Assembly: GCA_021776435.1 (NCBI GenBank)
Contig: JAJFFW010000098.1
Coordinates: 1-64,000, forward strand
Reading direction: 5' to 3'
DNA: 64,000 nt
Source: Parvularculaceae bacterium
GTDB taxonomy: Bacteria; Pseudomonadota; Alphaproteobacteria; Caulobacterales; Parvularculaceae
Shown: in pieces, positions 39,357 to 49,836 of the stretch
Position numbering within the stretch: the stretch's first letter is position 1
How the letters are laid out: each line of letters begins with the position of its first letter
Translations under genes and position numbers: made by a program
Notes under the pieces: model-generated
What the model was told of the DNA's origin: nothing
What the model saw: only the letters and a program-made list of their open reading frames with translations
Databases searched by the model: none

Positions 39357-40070
39357 CTATTCGGGCGTCTTTTCGGCTGCCTTTTTAAGCTCTTCGTCTA
39401 CGACCTCTTCATAATTTTTGATCGATTGCGCAATATCGTCATTTAACCGAATATTGCGCTTCTCTCCGTTAAAAATGAAGCTTGGCGTGCCTGTCACGCC
39501 ATATTTGGTTTTGCCTTCTTTCACATTCGCTTCGACCAGCTTGGGGAGTTCATCTCGTCTCAAGCAAGCGTCGAAGGCTTCTTCATCCATACCGATCTGG
39601 GCTGAAATTTTCAACAATTCGAGTTTGGGATCTTCGCCAAAGATCCATGTTCTCTGTGTCTTAAAAAGGGAATCCACCACCGTGAAATAGGCGTCCATTC
39701 CGCCTTTATCGGCAGCGCACCGCGCCACAACCGAACCCACCAACGATAGCCCGGCGGGCGGGGTTGGCATCTCACGAAAAGTAAGGCTCATCAGGCCAGT
39801 ATCGATATATTTTTCTTTGATCGCAGGAAGAATGTCTTCATGAAATGCAGCACAATGCCCGCAAGTTACAGATGCATATTCAATTACCTTCACAGGCGCG
39901 TCGGGATTGCCCATTATCATCTCTGACAATGCTCCAACATCGGAGCCTTCATCACTGTTTCCAGACGCTGGTGAGCCTTCGCCGGATGTTGGGTCCGACG
40001 AAGCCTGGCCACAACCGACAATAAACACGGGGATCGCAACCATAATGGCGCGGTGGAGAAATGAGGTCAT
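39357..40070 (-). CDS. DsbA-family thiol-disulfide oxidoreductase lipoprotein
   Basis: 237 residues from the preferred start at 40070 (M-T-S-F-L-H-R). A lipoprotein signal ends in VFIVGC. After a Ser/Gly/Glu-rich linker comes a thioredoxin fold with an inserted helical domain: IEYASVTCGHCAAFHEDI (C-G-H-C redox motif) and TGTPSFIFNG with the cis-proline loop. It resembles the DsbA/ScsC-like oxidoreductases of alphaproteobacteria. It probably acts in the periplasm on cysteines of exported proteins. An upstream ATG at 40100 precedes the signal and is less likely. Confidence 0.88.
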   Translation of the reverse strand: MTSFLHRAIMVAIPVFIVGCGQASSDPTSGEGSPASGNSDEGSDVGALSEMIMGNPDAPVKVIEYASVTCGHCAAFHEDILPAIKEKYIDTGLMSLTFREMPTPPAGLSLVGSVVARCAADKGGMDAYFTVVDSLFKTQRTWIFGEDPKLELLKISAQIGMDEEAFDACLRRDELPKLVEANVKEGKTKYGVTGTPSFIFNGEKRNIRLNDDIAQSIKNYEEVVDEELKKAAEKTPE

Positions 40071-40215
40071 CGGGCGAGCCTTTCTGGAACACAGGAGCAA
40101 TGAAGAAGATGCCGATGGCCATATACCACAGCAAATGTCAGTTCATGAAAATTGCCCAACCGGCGTCTGGACGCAAGCCCCATAGCCGGATGATTCAGGG
40201 GCAAAAAATTAATAT

Positions 40216-40728
40216 TTAGTCGTTTTCAGTACGCTTTGTGACAGATTCGTGCATACGAATAAGCGCCTCTTCCAGGCTGGATAACGGTCCATCCCCAGCC
40301 TTGATGTCCGCCTTGAGTTCCGCGCTTTTTATCTTTTGATGAGTGCCGCCGCTTTGGCGAATCGAGACCCGCGCTATGGTATCCGGGCCAAGAAGCCTGT
40401 TCACGTGGTCAATAATTTCGCCGGCTTGAAACTGAGTTTGGGCTGCAGCGGCGCCATTTGCGACGATGATTTCCAGTGTTCTCGCCGTTCGCCCGCCTGT
40501 CAGCCTGCCAGGTCGGCATATCTTGGCGATTTCCTTTCCGACGATGGTCGGCCAGTGATCTGCGAGCGCGGGGTCAGCGAATCTGGTTTTTTTTGCAAGC
40601 AAAGAGAAAACAGCCGCCGTGTAACGGCTCAATTGAGGCGCTGGGCGGCGAGCGGCCCTCGTTTTAACCTGGTCTCGGGGTGACAAAGATGCTCTCCAGG
40701 GGTTTTCTAACTCAGCAGCGTTTAGCAT
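40216..40728 (-). CDS. DciA-like DUF721 protein
   Basis: About 170 residues. A DUF721 core is recognisable in ALADHWPTIVGKEIAKICRPGRL and ARTLEIIVANGAAAAQTQFQAGEIIDHVNRLLG, quoted in part. The DciA group includes the bacterial replicative helicase loader. The start at 40728 is one of two candidates; the other, at 40767, would overlap the divergent mutY start. The N-terminus is basic. The genes mutY and this one share a short divergent promoter region. Confidence 0.78.
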   Translation of the reverse strand: MLNAAELENPWRASLSPRDQVKTRAARRPAPQLSRYTAAVFSLLAKKTRFADPALADHWPTIVGKEIAKICRPGRLTGGRTARTLEIIVANGAAAAQTQFQAGEIIDHVNRLLGPDTIARVSIRQSGGTHQKIKSAELKADIKAGDGPLSSLEEALIRMHESVTKRTEND

Positions 40729-40739
40729 AACCGCTGACA

Positions 40740-41828
40740 GTGTTCGCTCAAGCCGATATTGATCCACTCAAAACAAGCGCCGCAATGGCGCTGTTGGACT
40801 GGTATGGCCAAAACGCCCGGATCCTGCCCTGGAGGATCGGCCCAGAAGAGATAAGTGCGGGGGAAAAACCAGATCCCTATCATGTCTGGCTGTCGGAGAT
40901 CATGTTGCAACAAACGACAGTCGCCGCGGTGGCGTCTCGTTACGTCGAATTCCTCGAGCGCTGGCCCACAGTTGAAGCGATGGCGGGTGCGCCGGTTGAG
41001 GACGTGCTCGGGCAGTGGGCGGGGCTCGGTTATTACGCCAGAGCGCGTAATCTTCATAAATGCGCCGTCGTAATTGCGAGCGAGCAGGGTGGAAACTTTC
41101 CTGATACAGAAGAAAAATTACTTGAGCTCCCCGGCATTGGCGAATACACGGCAGCAGCGATCGCCGCCATCGCATTTGACAAACCAGCGGTGGTTATCGA
41201 CGGTAACATTGCCCGCATTGTTTCCAGGTTGTTCGCTATTGAGACGCAGCTTCCTGCAGCCAAACCTGAGATCAAGCGTCGCACGGCGCAGATCTGGCCA
41301 GCCAAACGTTCTGGCGATTTTGCGCAAGGCTTGATGGATCTCGGGGCGGGAATTTGCAAACCCAAATCACCGCTATGTCATGAGTGTCCAATTTCATCCG
41401 TCTGCGATGCATATTCCCTGGGTTTGGTGGAAAGATTCCCTATAAAAGCCCTGAGAAAAGTAAAGCCACAACGCAAAGGTGTCGTTTTTGCGCTTCAGAA
41501 CGCAAAGGGCGAGGTGCTTTTTGAGCGCCGTCCCGAAAACGGTCTGCTTGGCGCAATGCTTGGTCTTCCCGGTTCGCCCTGGGCTGAAGAAGCATCTGAT
41601 GATGCGCTTGTCCATAAGCCTGTCCGTGCTGATTGGGCTCTTGTCGGGGAGGTTACGCACACTTTCACCCATTTTCATTTGGCCCTGGATGTTTTCATTG
41701 CGAATGCTCCGCAAGGGTTTCGCCGTAGCGTTAAGCAACAATGGATAGCGCCAAATCAAGCGAGGCTTCCAACCGTGATGAAAAAGGCGGTAGAGTTGGC
41801 GAAGAACAATCTGACGCTAAAAACTTAA
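40740..41828 (+). CDS. mutY: A/G-specific adenine glycosylase
   Basis: 362-residue DNA repair enzyme that removes adenine mispaired with 8-oxoguanine. Visible: ILPWRIGPEE, WLSEIMLQQTTVAAV, the helix-hairpin-helix LPGIGEYTAAAIAAIAF with catalytic Asp in VVIDGNIARI, and the Fe4S4 loop C-x6-C-x2-C-x5-C in GICKPKSPLCHECPISSVC. The C-terminal NUDIX-like MutT domain (RKGVVFALQNAKGEVLFERR) recognises 8-oxoG. The start is GTG at 40740, and an internal ATG at 40785 is possible. It is divergent from the dciA-like gene. Confidence 0.93.
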   Translation: MFAQADIDPLKTSAAMALLDWYGQNARILPWRIGPEEISAGEKPDPYHVWLSEIMLQQTTVAAVASRYVEFLERWPTVEAMAGAPVEDVLGQWAGLGYYARARNLHKCAVVIASEQGGNFPDTEEKLLELPGIGEYTAAAIAAIAFDKPAVVIDGNIARIVSRLFAIETQLPAAKPEIKRRTAQIWPAKRSGDFAQGLMDLGAGICKPKSPLCHECPISSVCDAYSLGLVERFPIKALRKVKPQRKGVVFALQNAKGEVLFERRPENGLLGAMLGLPGSPWAEEASDDALVHKPVRADWALVGEVTHTFTHFHLALDVFIANAPQGFRRSVKQQWIAPNQARLPTVMKKAVELAKNNLTLKT

Positions 41829-41840
41829 AGGGGTTGCATA

Positions 41841-42590
41841 ATGCTTATACGATTGATCGCACTTGCTGTTTTCGCGCTGAGTGTTGCGGCGTCCGCGCAA
41901 GCGAGTGAACGGGAAGGTGATTACCTTTATCGAGTGACGACCGTGCGCGCGGATGTTGGTAAATTGTCTGACCTGCTCGTCTGGGTCGCTGATATGAAGG
42001 CCTCTGGTTATTTTGCCGAGACGGGTGAACATCCGCCTTTTGTTATGCGGCACTCTCAAGGCGACCAATGGGATTTGCTGATGATCTCTCCAATGGAGAG
42101 CATGACGGCTTATCACTCGAAGTCGGCCACGAAGCGCCGTGCTAAGGCGCGAGAAAAATACGCAGAGAAAATGGCGCCAGGTTTCGCGCTCATTGCCTTT
42201 GGCGAAGATCACTTCGCCTACGGCCCCCCGTTGGTGGAACTTGAGCGGGAATTTGCCGAGAACGGGTTTTTCCATATTGAAATGTTCGAAGCCGCCGCAG
42301 GTAAGGCCGGCGAGCTTGTCGATCAACGGCGCATGGAAAACGCTTATCTTGGCGCCACCGGTCAGACGACAAATATGATTTTCCGCCGTGCCGCGGGCTC
42401 CGACGTCGATGTTTTCACTATCGGGTTTCACGAAAATCTCGTGGCCTTTGCCGCCCCGTCTGGCGCTAGCGCTGAAGAGGCGGAAACGGCCGCGAAAGAG
42501 GCTGGGTTTAAGAATCGTGCTGATATCTCGTTTTATCTCCGTTCTCTCATTTCCGGTCATCACGACACGCTCGCGGTCAAAGTAGAGTGA
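41841..42590 (+). CDS. Exported protein of unknown function, two-domain
   Basis: 249 residues with a cleavable signal (MLIRLIALAVFALSVAASAQA). The mature part seems to hold two similar halves of about 100 residues, each starting with an F/Y-x-x-x-V strand and a helix: YLYRVTTVRADVGKLSDLLV and FFHIEMFEAAAGKAGELVDQ. This looks like a duplicated dimeric alpha-beta barrel (a ferredoxin-like fold used by monooxygenases and stress proteins). No family is assigned. It begins 12 bases after mutY and may be read with it. Confidence 0.65.
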   Translation: MLIRLIALAVFALSVAASAQASEREGDYLYRVTTVRADVGKLSDLLVWVADMKASGYFAETGEHPPFVMRHSQGDQWDLLMISPMESMTAYHSKSATKRRAKAREKYAEKMAPGFALIAFGEDHFAYGPPLVELEREFAENGFFHIEMFEAAAGKAGELVDQRRMENAYLGATGQTTNMIFRRAAGSDVDVFTIGFHENLVAFAAPSGASAEEAETAAKEAGFKNRADISFYLRSLISGHHDTLAVKVE

Positions 42591-42856
42591 AGCGGATTGA
42601 GGGCTTTCGTTGATATTGCAACGTAATTAAATCACGCGATCGCCGCCTACTTAATGTATGAGCATGATTGTGTTGGTGTAAAATCACCGATCATATGAAC
42701 GCTCGGCTATACGCTTCTGATGTATAGAGCGTAGCAAAATGCACCTATTTGAGATAGATTAAATCGGTGAAGCGTTAATTGCGTTACTACAGCTCACTGC
42801 ACGTGCGGGCGTACGTGTGAGGATGCATTTGTAGGCATTAACCCTTGGGGGAAGAA

Positions 42857-44008
42857 ATGAAGCCAACCTCGCAATTATATTGCGCGGCCCTTGCTTTGAT
42901 TGCATGGGCTGCTCTCGATTCGTCAGTATCAGCCCATAATCCTGTGGGCTCTGATAGAGCTGGTGAGCTATCAGCGTTCGCTAATCAATCTAATCTGGTT
43001 TTTGTCGGTCGCGTTGCGAGCGTCGATTACAGATTGTCAGAATCAAGCACCGAGGGCGATGGTGCGATTCCTTATACAACTGTGACATACGCGGTTGATG
43101 AAATTTTTCGTGGTGACTTAGTCGGGCAAACATTCACTATGCGGTTCATTGGCGGACCCAATGGAATGGGCAGGTTTTTAGATGTTAGCGGTGTACCGCA
43201 ATTCGAGCAGGGCGATCAGGACCTGTTGTTTATCTCAGGCAATGGGGAACAGGCTTGTCCGCTGGTGTTGTGTGAGTGGGGTCGGTTCAGAATCCACGAA
43301 GGCGGAGTATACAATGCCAAAGGTGCGCCTGTGCGCGCAGTTATCAAGAATAACGTGATAGCTCGGGGCCCCGTGCCGAGTGAGTTTTTATCATTTCGGT
43401 TTCCCGCTCCGCGCTTCGACGATCTAATACGGAATCCTGAAGTGCAGGCTCTGATCAAAGAACAAAATATGCCTCTGGATCAATTGCGTGAACGCTATGA
43501 GAGTGAAGCGCCTAAGCAAATTGAAATCAGTGCGGGTCTTGCCGATCTCTCTAACAAAAATGATGCGTCTAAGGATATTAAGGTGAGGCCGACGCTTCGC
43601 CAGCAATTGAAGCGGACGCCGGTTCAACCGATCAAACCACAACCTGTTGAACGTCAACTCAAAAAACCTTTGCGTACTCTTGAGGAAAAAGCGGCGACGG
43701 TCATTACACGGCCAGATTTACAAATTGCGGCAATCGCTACGACGCCTGATGATTTGCCTGACGGCCCAATGGCCATTGAGGAATTCATCAGCCATGTCAA
43801 GCGTATTGCTGGTGATGTTGAACGTCAGCCTCAGCTCATAGAAAGCATCGATTTTGATGCCCTCATCTATTTCACTCCGCCGAATCAATCCGTGCCGCAA
43901 AGTGTCGAAGCCGGGAAATTTGATTCCGGACAGATGACGCCTGAGGACCGGGCTGAATTCGAAGCCCTTCAAAAGCAGGATTTTGATCCCGTCATCCGGC
44001 GCAAATAG
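42857..44008 (+). CDS. Secreted protein of unknown function
   Basis: 383 residues from the ATG at 42857, which follows GGGGGAAG; a longer frame starts at a TTG at 42845. A signal peptide covers about residues 1-26 (ending VSA). The N-terminal part (about 27-165) has a strand-rich domain, LVFVGRVASVDYRLSESSTEG to GDQDLLFISG, with two cysteines in QACPLVLCEWGRF. Similar strand-rich regions occur in secreted proteins next to metalloproteases. The rest is Gln/Pro-rich and unstructured-looking, ending in IEEFISHVKRIAGDV. It lies 42 bases upstream of the metzincin gene, so the two may act together. Confidence 0.7.
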   Translation: MKPTSQLYCAALALIAWAALDSSVSAHNPVGSDRAGELSAFANQSNLVFVGRVASVDYRLSESSTEGDGAIPYTTVTYAVDEIFRGDLVGQTFTMRFIGGPNGMGRFLDVSGVPQFEQGDQDLLFISGNGEQACPLVLCEWGRFRIHEGGVYNAKGAPVRAVIKNNVIARGPVPSEFLSFRFPAPRFDDLIRNPEVQALIKEQNMPLDQLRERYESEAPKQIEISAGLADLSNKNDASKDIKVRPTLRQQLKRTPVQPIKPQPVERQLKKPLRTLEEKAATVITRPDLQIAAIATTPDDLPDGPMAIEEFISHVKRIAGDVERQPQLIESIDFDALIYFTPPNQSVPQSVEAGKFDSGQMTPEDRAEFEALQKQDFDPVIRRK

Positions 44009-44050
44009 CGCCCGACAGTCGAATTACAGCTATTCAAAGGAATTAATATC

Positions 44051-45151
44051 ATGCGGAAGATGTTAGGATTTCTCAGCGCATTGATCGTGCTCACGCTCAC
44101 TACACCCGTTTTTGCTTACGGTTACAAAACGTGCTTGGGTGAAAAAATAAAGTGGAATTCAAACTCCAAAACGCTTCGTGCAAGCAGTACGAGTTTCCCG
44201 TCCGGTTACTGGCGTGATGGACTTCAGGACGGTATCGATAAGTTCAACCTCAATCCCAGTAAGTTTCGTTACGCATTGACGACAGATAGCGGTGGCGTCG
44301 GTCGTAACAATGGCCAAAGCGAAGCTTGGGGTGATAGCGGTTCGATCATGCAGGGCGCGCCGGCGATCGCCTATTCCAATTGGACCTGCTACTGGTTCTT
44401 TGGCGATCACGTGCACATGGACGAGGTGGATGTCATCTTCGAATATGGCGCGCCATGGCAGTGGACGGCGAATTCGACCAAGTCATCGCTGATCCGCTAT
44501 ACTGGCAGTTTACGGCCGTTGCAGACGACAGCGGCGCATGAGTTCGGTCACGGGTTGAAACTCAACCACGTCAACTACGAGTACAATATTATGGGTACGG
44601 ACTTTGAGCACATTCATGTCAATGGCTCGACCGCGCGCGCCTATATGGGTGAAGACGCCGCCGATGGGGCGGTCTTTCTTTATGGAACCCGTTCCGAAAG
44701 CTGGGAGGATGTCGGCGTCGTGCACTGGAAATATTCAGGCCCGTCCGGCGAATATTCCGACCATACGAAAACCAAAGTCTATAATTCGGCGGGCGGCAAT
44801 CTGCCGACATTCACGGTCAATGGCGAAACCGGTTATCGCGTCAGTCCAGGCCAGACGGTGAAGCTCGAACTGACTTACGAAAACAACGGCAAGAGCTATC
44901 AGGGCAATGTCAAGGTCGGCTATTTCGTCTCGACCAATGATTATATCAGCACCTGGGACCGCAGGATCGGCGGGTCGACATTCACGCTGGGTCGAAACGA
45001 CGTCTATACGACGACCAAGACGCTGACGATTCCGGCCGACCTCGATACAAACCGAAATTACTGGATTGGCGCTGTTGTTGATGAAACAGGGTCGATCAGT
45101 GAAGCGGTCGAATGGAACAACGCAACCTATGTTCCAATTCGCGTACAATGA
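44051..45151 (+). CDS. Secreted metzincin protease with CARDB-like domain
   Basis: 366 residues. Signal peptide at residues 1-22 (ending PVFA). Zinc site AAHEFGHGLKLNH gives His163, Glu164, His167 and His173, with a Met-turn at NIMGTD (Met181). This is the metzincin H-E-x-x-H-x5-H form, but the usual Gly at the eighth position is Lys170. The C-terminal part (about 250-366) reads VSPGQTVKLELTYENNGKSY, NVKVGYFVSTNDYISTWD and YWIGAVVDETGSISEAVEWNN, typical of the CARDB immunoglobulin-like fold. Probably an exported matrixin-like endopeptidase. Confidence 0.82.
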   Translation: MRKMLGFLSALIVLTLTTPVFAYGYKTCLGEKIKWNSNSKTLRASSTSFPSGYWRDGLQDGIDKFNLNPSKFRYALTTDSGGVGRNNGQSEAWGDSGSIMQGAPAIAYSNWTCYWFFGDHVHMDEVDVIFEYGAPWQWTANSTKSSLIRYTGSLRPLQTTAAHEFGHGLKLNHVNYEYNIMGTDFEHIHVNGSTARAYMGEDAADGAVFLYGTRSESWEDVGVVHWKYSGPSGEYSDHTKTKVYNSAGGNLPTFTVNGETGYRVSPGQTVKLELTYENNGKSYQGNVKVGYFVSTNDYISTWDRRIGGSTFTLGRNDVYTTTKTLTIPADLDTNRNYWIGAVVDETGSISEAVEWNNATYVPIRVQ

Positions 45152-45171
45152 GGGGGTGCGTCTATTGACTG

Positions 45172-45201
45172 GGAGGGGCGTGTTGCCCCTCCTTTTTCTT
45201 T
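45172..45201 (+). terminator. Rho-independent terminator after the metzincin gene
   Basis: GGAGGGGC and GCCCCTCC form an 8-bp stem with a GTGTT loop, followed by TTTTTCTTT. It separates the protease unit from convergent ccrM. Confidence 0.9.
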
Positions 45202-45203
45202 AG

Positions 45204-46463
<1,260 letters not shown>

Positions 46464-46469
46464 CACCCA

Positions 46470-47096
46470 TTAATATAGATCAGGTGAAGAGTCCGCATAC
46501 AACATATTGTGGATTGGCGCGAAAGAGCGACGATGATGAGGGGTAACGCCATAGCGCTCTAAAGCCTTTTTATGGACAGGGACGCCATAGCCTTTATTGC
46601 GCTCCCACTCATATTCCGGGAAGTCACGTGCGAGTTCGCGCATCATCCGGTCGCGCGTCGTCTTGGCGATAATGGACGCCGCGGCGATAGAAAGTGAGAT
46701 GGCGTCGCCCTTGACGAGCGTATAGGCGGGGCATCTGAGTTTCGGTTTGATCTTCCCGTCGACCATGCAAACGGCAGGGCGAACCGGTAAATTCGCTGCC
46801 GCGCGGCTCATGGCGAGCAAAGTCGCCTGCAGGATATTGATGCGGTCAATTTCGCCGACGTCCGACACGCCAACCCCGATTTGCGCTGTCTTCCATAAAG
46901 CCGCAGCCACTTCGCCGCGTCGCTTTTCCGAAAGCGTTTTTGAATCCCGGATGCCGTCTGGCGTGTTGGCTGGATCGAGAATGACAGCCGCCGCCACGAC
47001 AGGCCCGGCCCATGGGCCTCGTCCCGCTTCGTCAATGCCTGCGACCGGCGTGCGCAGGGTCTTCTCAATTTCGAAGGTTGGCGTCGGATGTGCCAT
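46470..47096 (-). CDS. rnhB: Ribonuclease HII
   Basis: 208-residue enzyme that cuts RNA in RNA-DNA hybrids and at single misincorporated ribonucleotides. VAGIDEAGRGPWAGPVVAAAV carries the first two acidic metal ligands (Asp22, Glu23). A third lies in AVCMVDGKIKP and the fourth in IIAKTTRDRMM. The C-terminus ending HHRRSFAPIHNML is typical. The operator-like palindrome and ccrM lie immediately downstream of its stop, so the two genes are probably transcribed separately. Confidence 0.95.
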   Translation of the reverse strand: MAHPTPTFEIEKTLRTPVAGIDEAGRGPWAGPVVAAAVILDPANTPDGIRDSKTLSEKRRGEVAAALWKTAQIGVGVSDVGEIDRINILQATLLAMSRAAANLPVRPAVCMVDGKIKPKLRCPAYTLVKGDAISLSIAAASIIAKTTRDRMMRELARDFPEYEWERNKGYGVPVHKKALERYGVTPHHRRSFAPIHNMLYADSSPDLY

Positions 47097-47385
47097 GGTT
47101 CTTAATTGAGGGTGATTCTTCGCGAAGGCAGCGCCGGTTTTTCAAGGGCGATTTTAAGGCATTATCGAGGACGAGCAGGTCTATCTTGCCCCGAAACTTT
47201 CCGTCGGCGCCCTTGAAGACCCTGAAAGAACTATTATGCCAATTTTTATATCGTTATGGAGTGCGGCTTGGCATTGCTGGTAATGAGTGCTGCTCTTGTA
47301 AAATCGTGATAGACGAGGCAGGCTTACAAGGTAGTATTAATTCTGCGAATTAATACATACGCTCCGACATCGTTCGTTGCGGGTG

Positions 47386-47859
47386 ATGATTGTGAAAACA
47401 TTATTTTTTGGTATTACCGGTTCAGCGTTATTGCTCATTACATTCTTGGGGTTACCGGGAACGGCTATGGCAGAGAGTGTTCCGCAGGCCTGTTATGACG
47501 GGTATAATTTTCTAAAGTCGGGAGACTACAAAAAATCAGTAAACAAACTTACCAGATGTCTGGAAGCAAACTCTCTTGATGCAGAAATAAAAGCCACTGC
47601 CTATTATAATCGCGCGTCTGCTTATTATTTACAAAGTTTAGCAGAGGAAGATTGGGAAAAGGCCGACAATATTAATGAAAAAGCTCTCAATGATGTTGAA
47701 AAATCCATTGAATTGGATCCGGGTTATGCGAAAGCCTATTGTCTTAGGGGCTGGATTTACCTTGATTTATCCTGGGGGGAATTTGGGGACGAGGATATTG
47801 ATACAGGCATGAAGTTGGGCGCTACAAAAGAAGAGTGTTCATACACTTACACGGAATGA
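47386..47859 (+). CDS. Exported TPR-like protein
   Basis: About 157 residues. A signal peptide (IVKTLFFGITGSALLLITFLGLPGTAMA) is followed by two or three TPR-like repeats, for example CYDGYNFLKSGDYKKSVNKL, YYNRASAYYLQSLAEEDWEK and KSIELDPGYAKAYCLRGWIY. The start could be the ATG at 47386 or the GTG codons beside it. The region 47100-47870 is markedly more AT-rich than its neighbours, hinting at acquired DNA. No specific partner is evident. Confidence 0.72.
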   Translation: MIVKTLFFGITGSALLLITFLGLPGTAMAESVPQACYDGYNFLKSGDYKKSVNKLTRCLEANSLDAEIKATAYYNRASAYYLQSLAEEDWEKADNINEKALNDVEKSIELDPGYAKAYCLRGWIYLDLSWGEFGDEDIDTGMKLGATKEECSYTYTE

Positions 47860-47871
47860 AAATTAGCGCCT

Positions 47872-49020
47872 CTAATCGTCAAACAGCGCGAGCTGCCCGC
47901 TAACATTCGCCGGCACGCGGAATTGCGACAGATCGAGCGGAGTTCGCTCGCGGTCGAGGCCGAAGCGGATCTTTGCAGCCCGCTGGCGTTGGCCGATCAG
48001 TTGTGCATACGGCGTTTTTATCTCGTTGCCGCGCGACCATTGCGGATCGTAGTCCCGACCGCCATTCATGTCGCGAATATGGCGCATGATACGCTTGGCG
48101 CGCGCCGGCGCGAAAGCTTCAAGCCATTCCCGAAAAAGCGAAGAGACCTCACGCGGCAGCCGTAATATTGTGTAGGCGGCAAACGTTGCACCAAATGACG
48201 AAGCCTTTTCCATAATCGCCTCCATCTCGTCATCGTTAAGCCCTGGGATCATCGGCCCGGTCATAATGCCGGTGACGACGCCGGCGCCGGCGAGGCGTTT
48301 TATCGCTTCAAAACGTTTGGGCGGGGCGGATGCGCGCGGCTCCATCGAGCGGGCGAGCTTTCTGTCTTGAGTCGTGATCGAGATCATCGCGCGCGTCAGA
48401 TTGCGCGCCGCCATCGGCGCGAGAATGTCGAGATCGCGCGCGATAAGATTTGATTTCGTCAGTATGGTGACGGGATGATTGAATTTCGAAAATACCGCCA
48501 GAATGCCGCGCATAATTTGAAATTTGCGTTCTATCGGCTGATAAGGATCAGTATTCGTACCCATGGCAATTGCGCGAGGCGTATAGTTCGGATTAGCCAG
48601 TTCTTTTTCCAGCAGCTTTGCGGCCGATGGCTTTGCAAACAGTTGGGTTTCGAAATCCAACCCCGCGGACAGGCCCATATAGGCATGGGTCGCGCGCGCA
48701 AAACAATAGATGCAGCCATGTTCACAGCCGCGATAGGGGTTGATCGACCGGTCAAAACCTACATAAGGCGACTTGTTGAAGGTGACGATTTTGCGTGGGG
48801 TTTCAATCGTGACGTTGGTGCGCAACGGCGGTAATTCCTCCCCCTCATCAACAGGGCCGTGGCCCCAGCCATCATCAAAACGCTCTCGTTGCTCTTTTTC
48901 GTATCGCCCGGACGTGTTGGAGCTCGCGCCGCGCCCTTTCCCTTGGGATGGCGGTCGGCCCTCTGCGGTCGGGCGGGGAGGGCTGAAGGGAAGGTGCGCG
49001 GCGCGAGCCATGACGGACAT
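47872..49020 (-). CDS. PA0069-like radical SAM protein
   Basis: 382 residues. The Fe4S4 site is C-x3-C-x2-C in NPYRGCEHGCIYCFARATH. It continues with LEKELANPNYTPRAIAMGTN and TILTKSNLIARDLDILAPMAARN, and a later PMIPGLNDDEMEAIMEKA. This is the group named after PA0069, a SplB-like radical SAM family of unknown reaction. Its first about 45 residues are disordered and basic, with an ATG at 49011 as an alternative start. It converges with the TPR gene. Confidence 0.88.
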   Translation of the reverse strand: MSVMARAAHLPFSPPRPTAEGRPPSQGKGRGASSNTSGRYEKEQRERFDDGWGHGPVDEGEELPPLRTNVTIETPRKIVTFNKSPYVGFDRSINPYRGCEHGCIYCFARATHAYMGLSAGLDFETQLFAKPSAAKLLEKELANPNYTPRAIAMGTNTDPYQPIERKFQIMRGILAVFSKFNHPVTILTKSNLIARDLDILAPMAARNLTRAMISITTQDRKLARSMEPRASAPPKRFEAIKRLAGAGVVTGIMTGPMIPGLNDDEMEAIMEKASSFGATFAAYTILRLPREVSSLFREWLEAFAPARAKRIMRHIRDMNGGRDYDPQWSRGNEIKTPYAQLIGQRQRAAKIRFGLDRERTPLDLSQFRVPANVSGQLALFDD

Positions 49021-49134
49021 GTATCAAATGAATTAGAACAAAACAAGAACTAATTTCTCATAGCTCAGCGTAAATTGATGATAACGGTGCTTTGCCTTCA
49101 CGCTCGAGCCAGATATGGAAATGGTTGGATTCAC

Positions 49135-49836
49135 ATGGCGCGCCGTTGCATGATCTCTGTTGTTATTCCGACATTAAATGCTTCGACGCGGTTTTCAGCC
49201 TGTCTTGAAGCCCTGGTCGGGTCCGCGATTGGCGGTGTGGTGCATGAAGTCATTATCGTTGATGGCGGGTCGACAGATGCGACAGTCCAAATCGCCGACG
49301 CCTTCGGGGCGAAGGTCTTAACGGCCAAGCCGGGGCGTGGCGGGCAATTACGCACCGGGGCTGGCGCCGCCAAGGGCGACTGGCTCTTGTTTTTGCATGA
49401 CGACACGGTGCTCGACGAAGAGTGGGTTGATGACGCGTTGGATTGCATCAGAAGCGGTGATCATAAAGTAGGCGTCTTTACGCTTCAATTTGATGCGTCA
49501 GGCATCGCGCCGCGCATTGTCGCTGCGGGAGCAATGTTTCGCACCAAGTATTTTCAAAGTCCGTATGGGGATCAAGGATTACTGATTTCCAAACAGCTAT
49601 ATGAAGAAATTGGCGGGTTCAGGGATATGCCCCTATTTGAAGACGTTGATATTATTCGGCGGCTTGTTCGGGCAAAAGGACGTGACGTGCTTCGCGTTCT
49701 TGAAGCCAAAGCCGTGACGTCCGCAGATCGTTATGAGCGTGAAGGGTATTATAAACGAGTTTTGAAAAATTTCTGGTTGCTTTTGCGGTATTACGCAGGC
49801 GCTTCGCCAGAAGCGTTGGCGAGGGCATATCGTTAA
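49135..49836 (+). CDS. Family 2 glycosyltransferase, TIGR04283-like
   Basis: About 233 residues from the ATG at 49135, preferred because the GT2 core MISVVIPTLNASTRFSACLEAL begins just after it. HEVIIVDGGSTDATVQIADAFGA and LLFLHDDTVLDEEWVD (the D-x-D metal site) are present. A longer frame opens at 49075. This type often sits next to a DUF2064 protein. TIGR04283 was named for arsenosugar synthesis, but no arsenic gene is nearby. Its stop shares a base with the next ATG (TAATG). Confidence 0.86.
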   Translation: MARRCMISVVIPTLNASTRFSACLEALVGSAIGGVVHEVIIVDGGSTDATVQIADAFGAKVLTAKPGRGGQLRTGAGAAKGDWLLFLHDDTVLDEEWVDDALDCIRSGDHKVGVFTLQFDASGIAPRIVAAGAMFRTKYFQSPYGDQGLLISKQLYEEIGGFRDMPLFEDVDIIRRLVRAKGRDVLRVLEAKAVTSADRYEREGYYKRVLKNFWLLLRYYAGASPEALARAYR

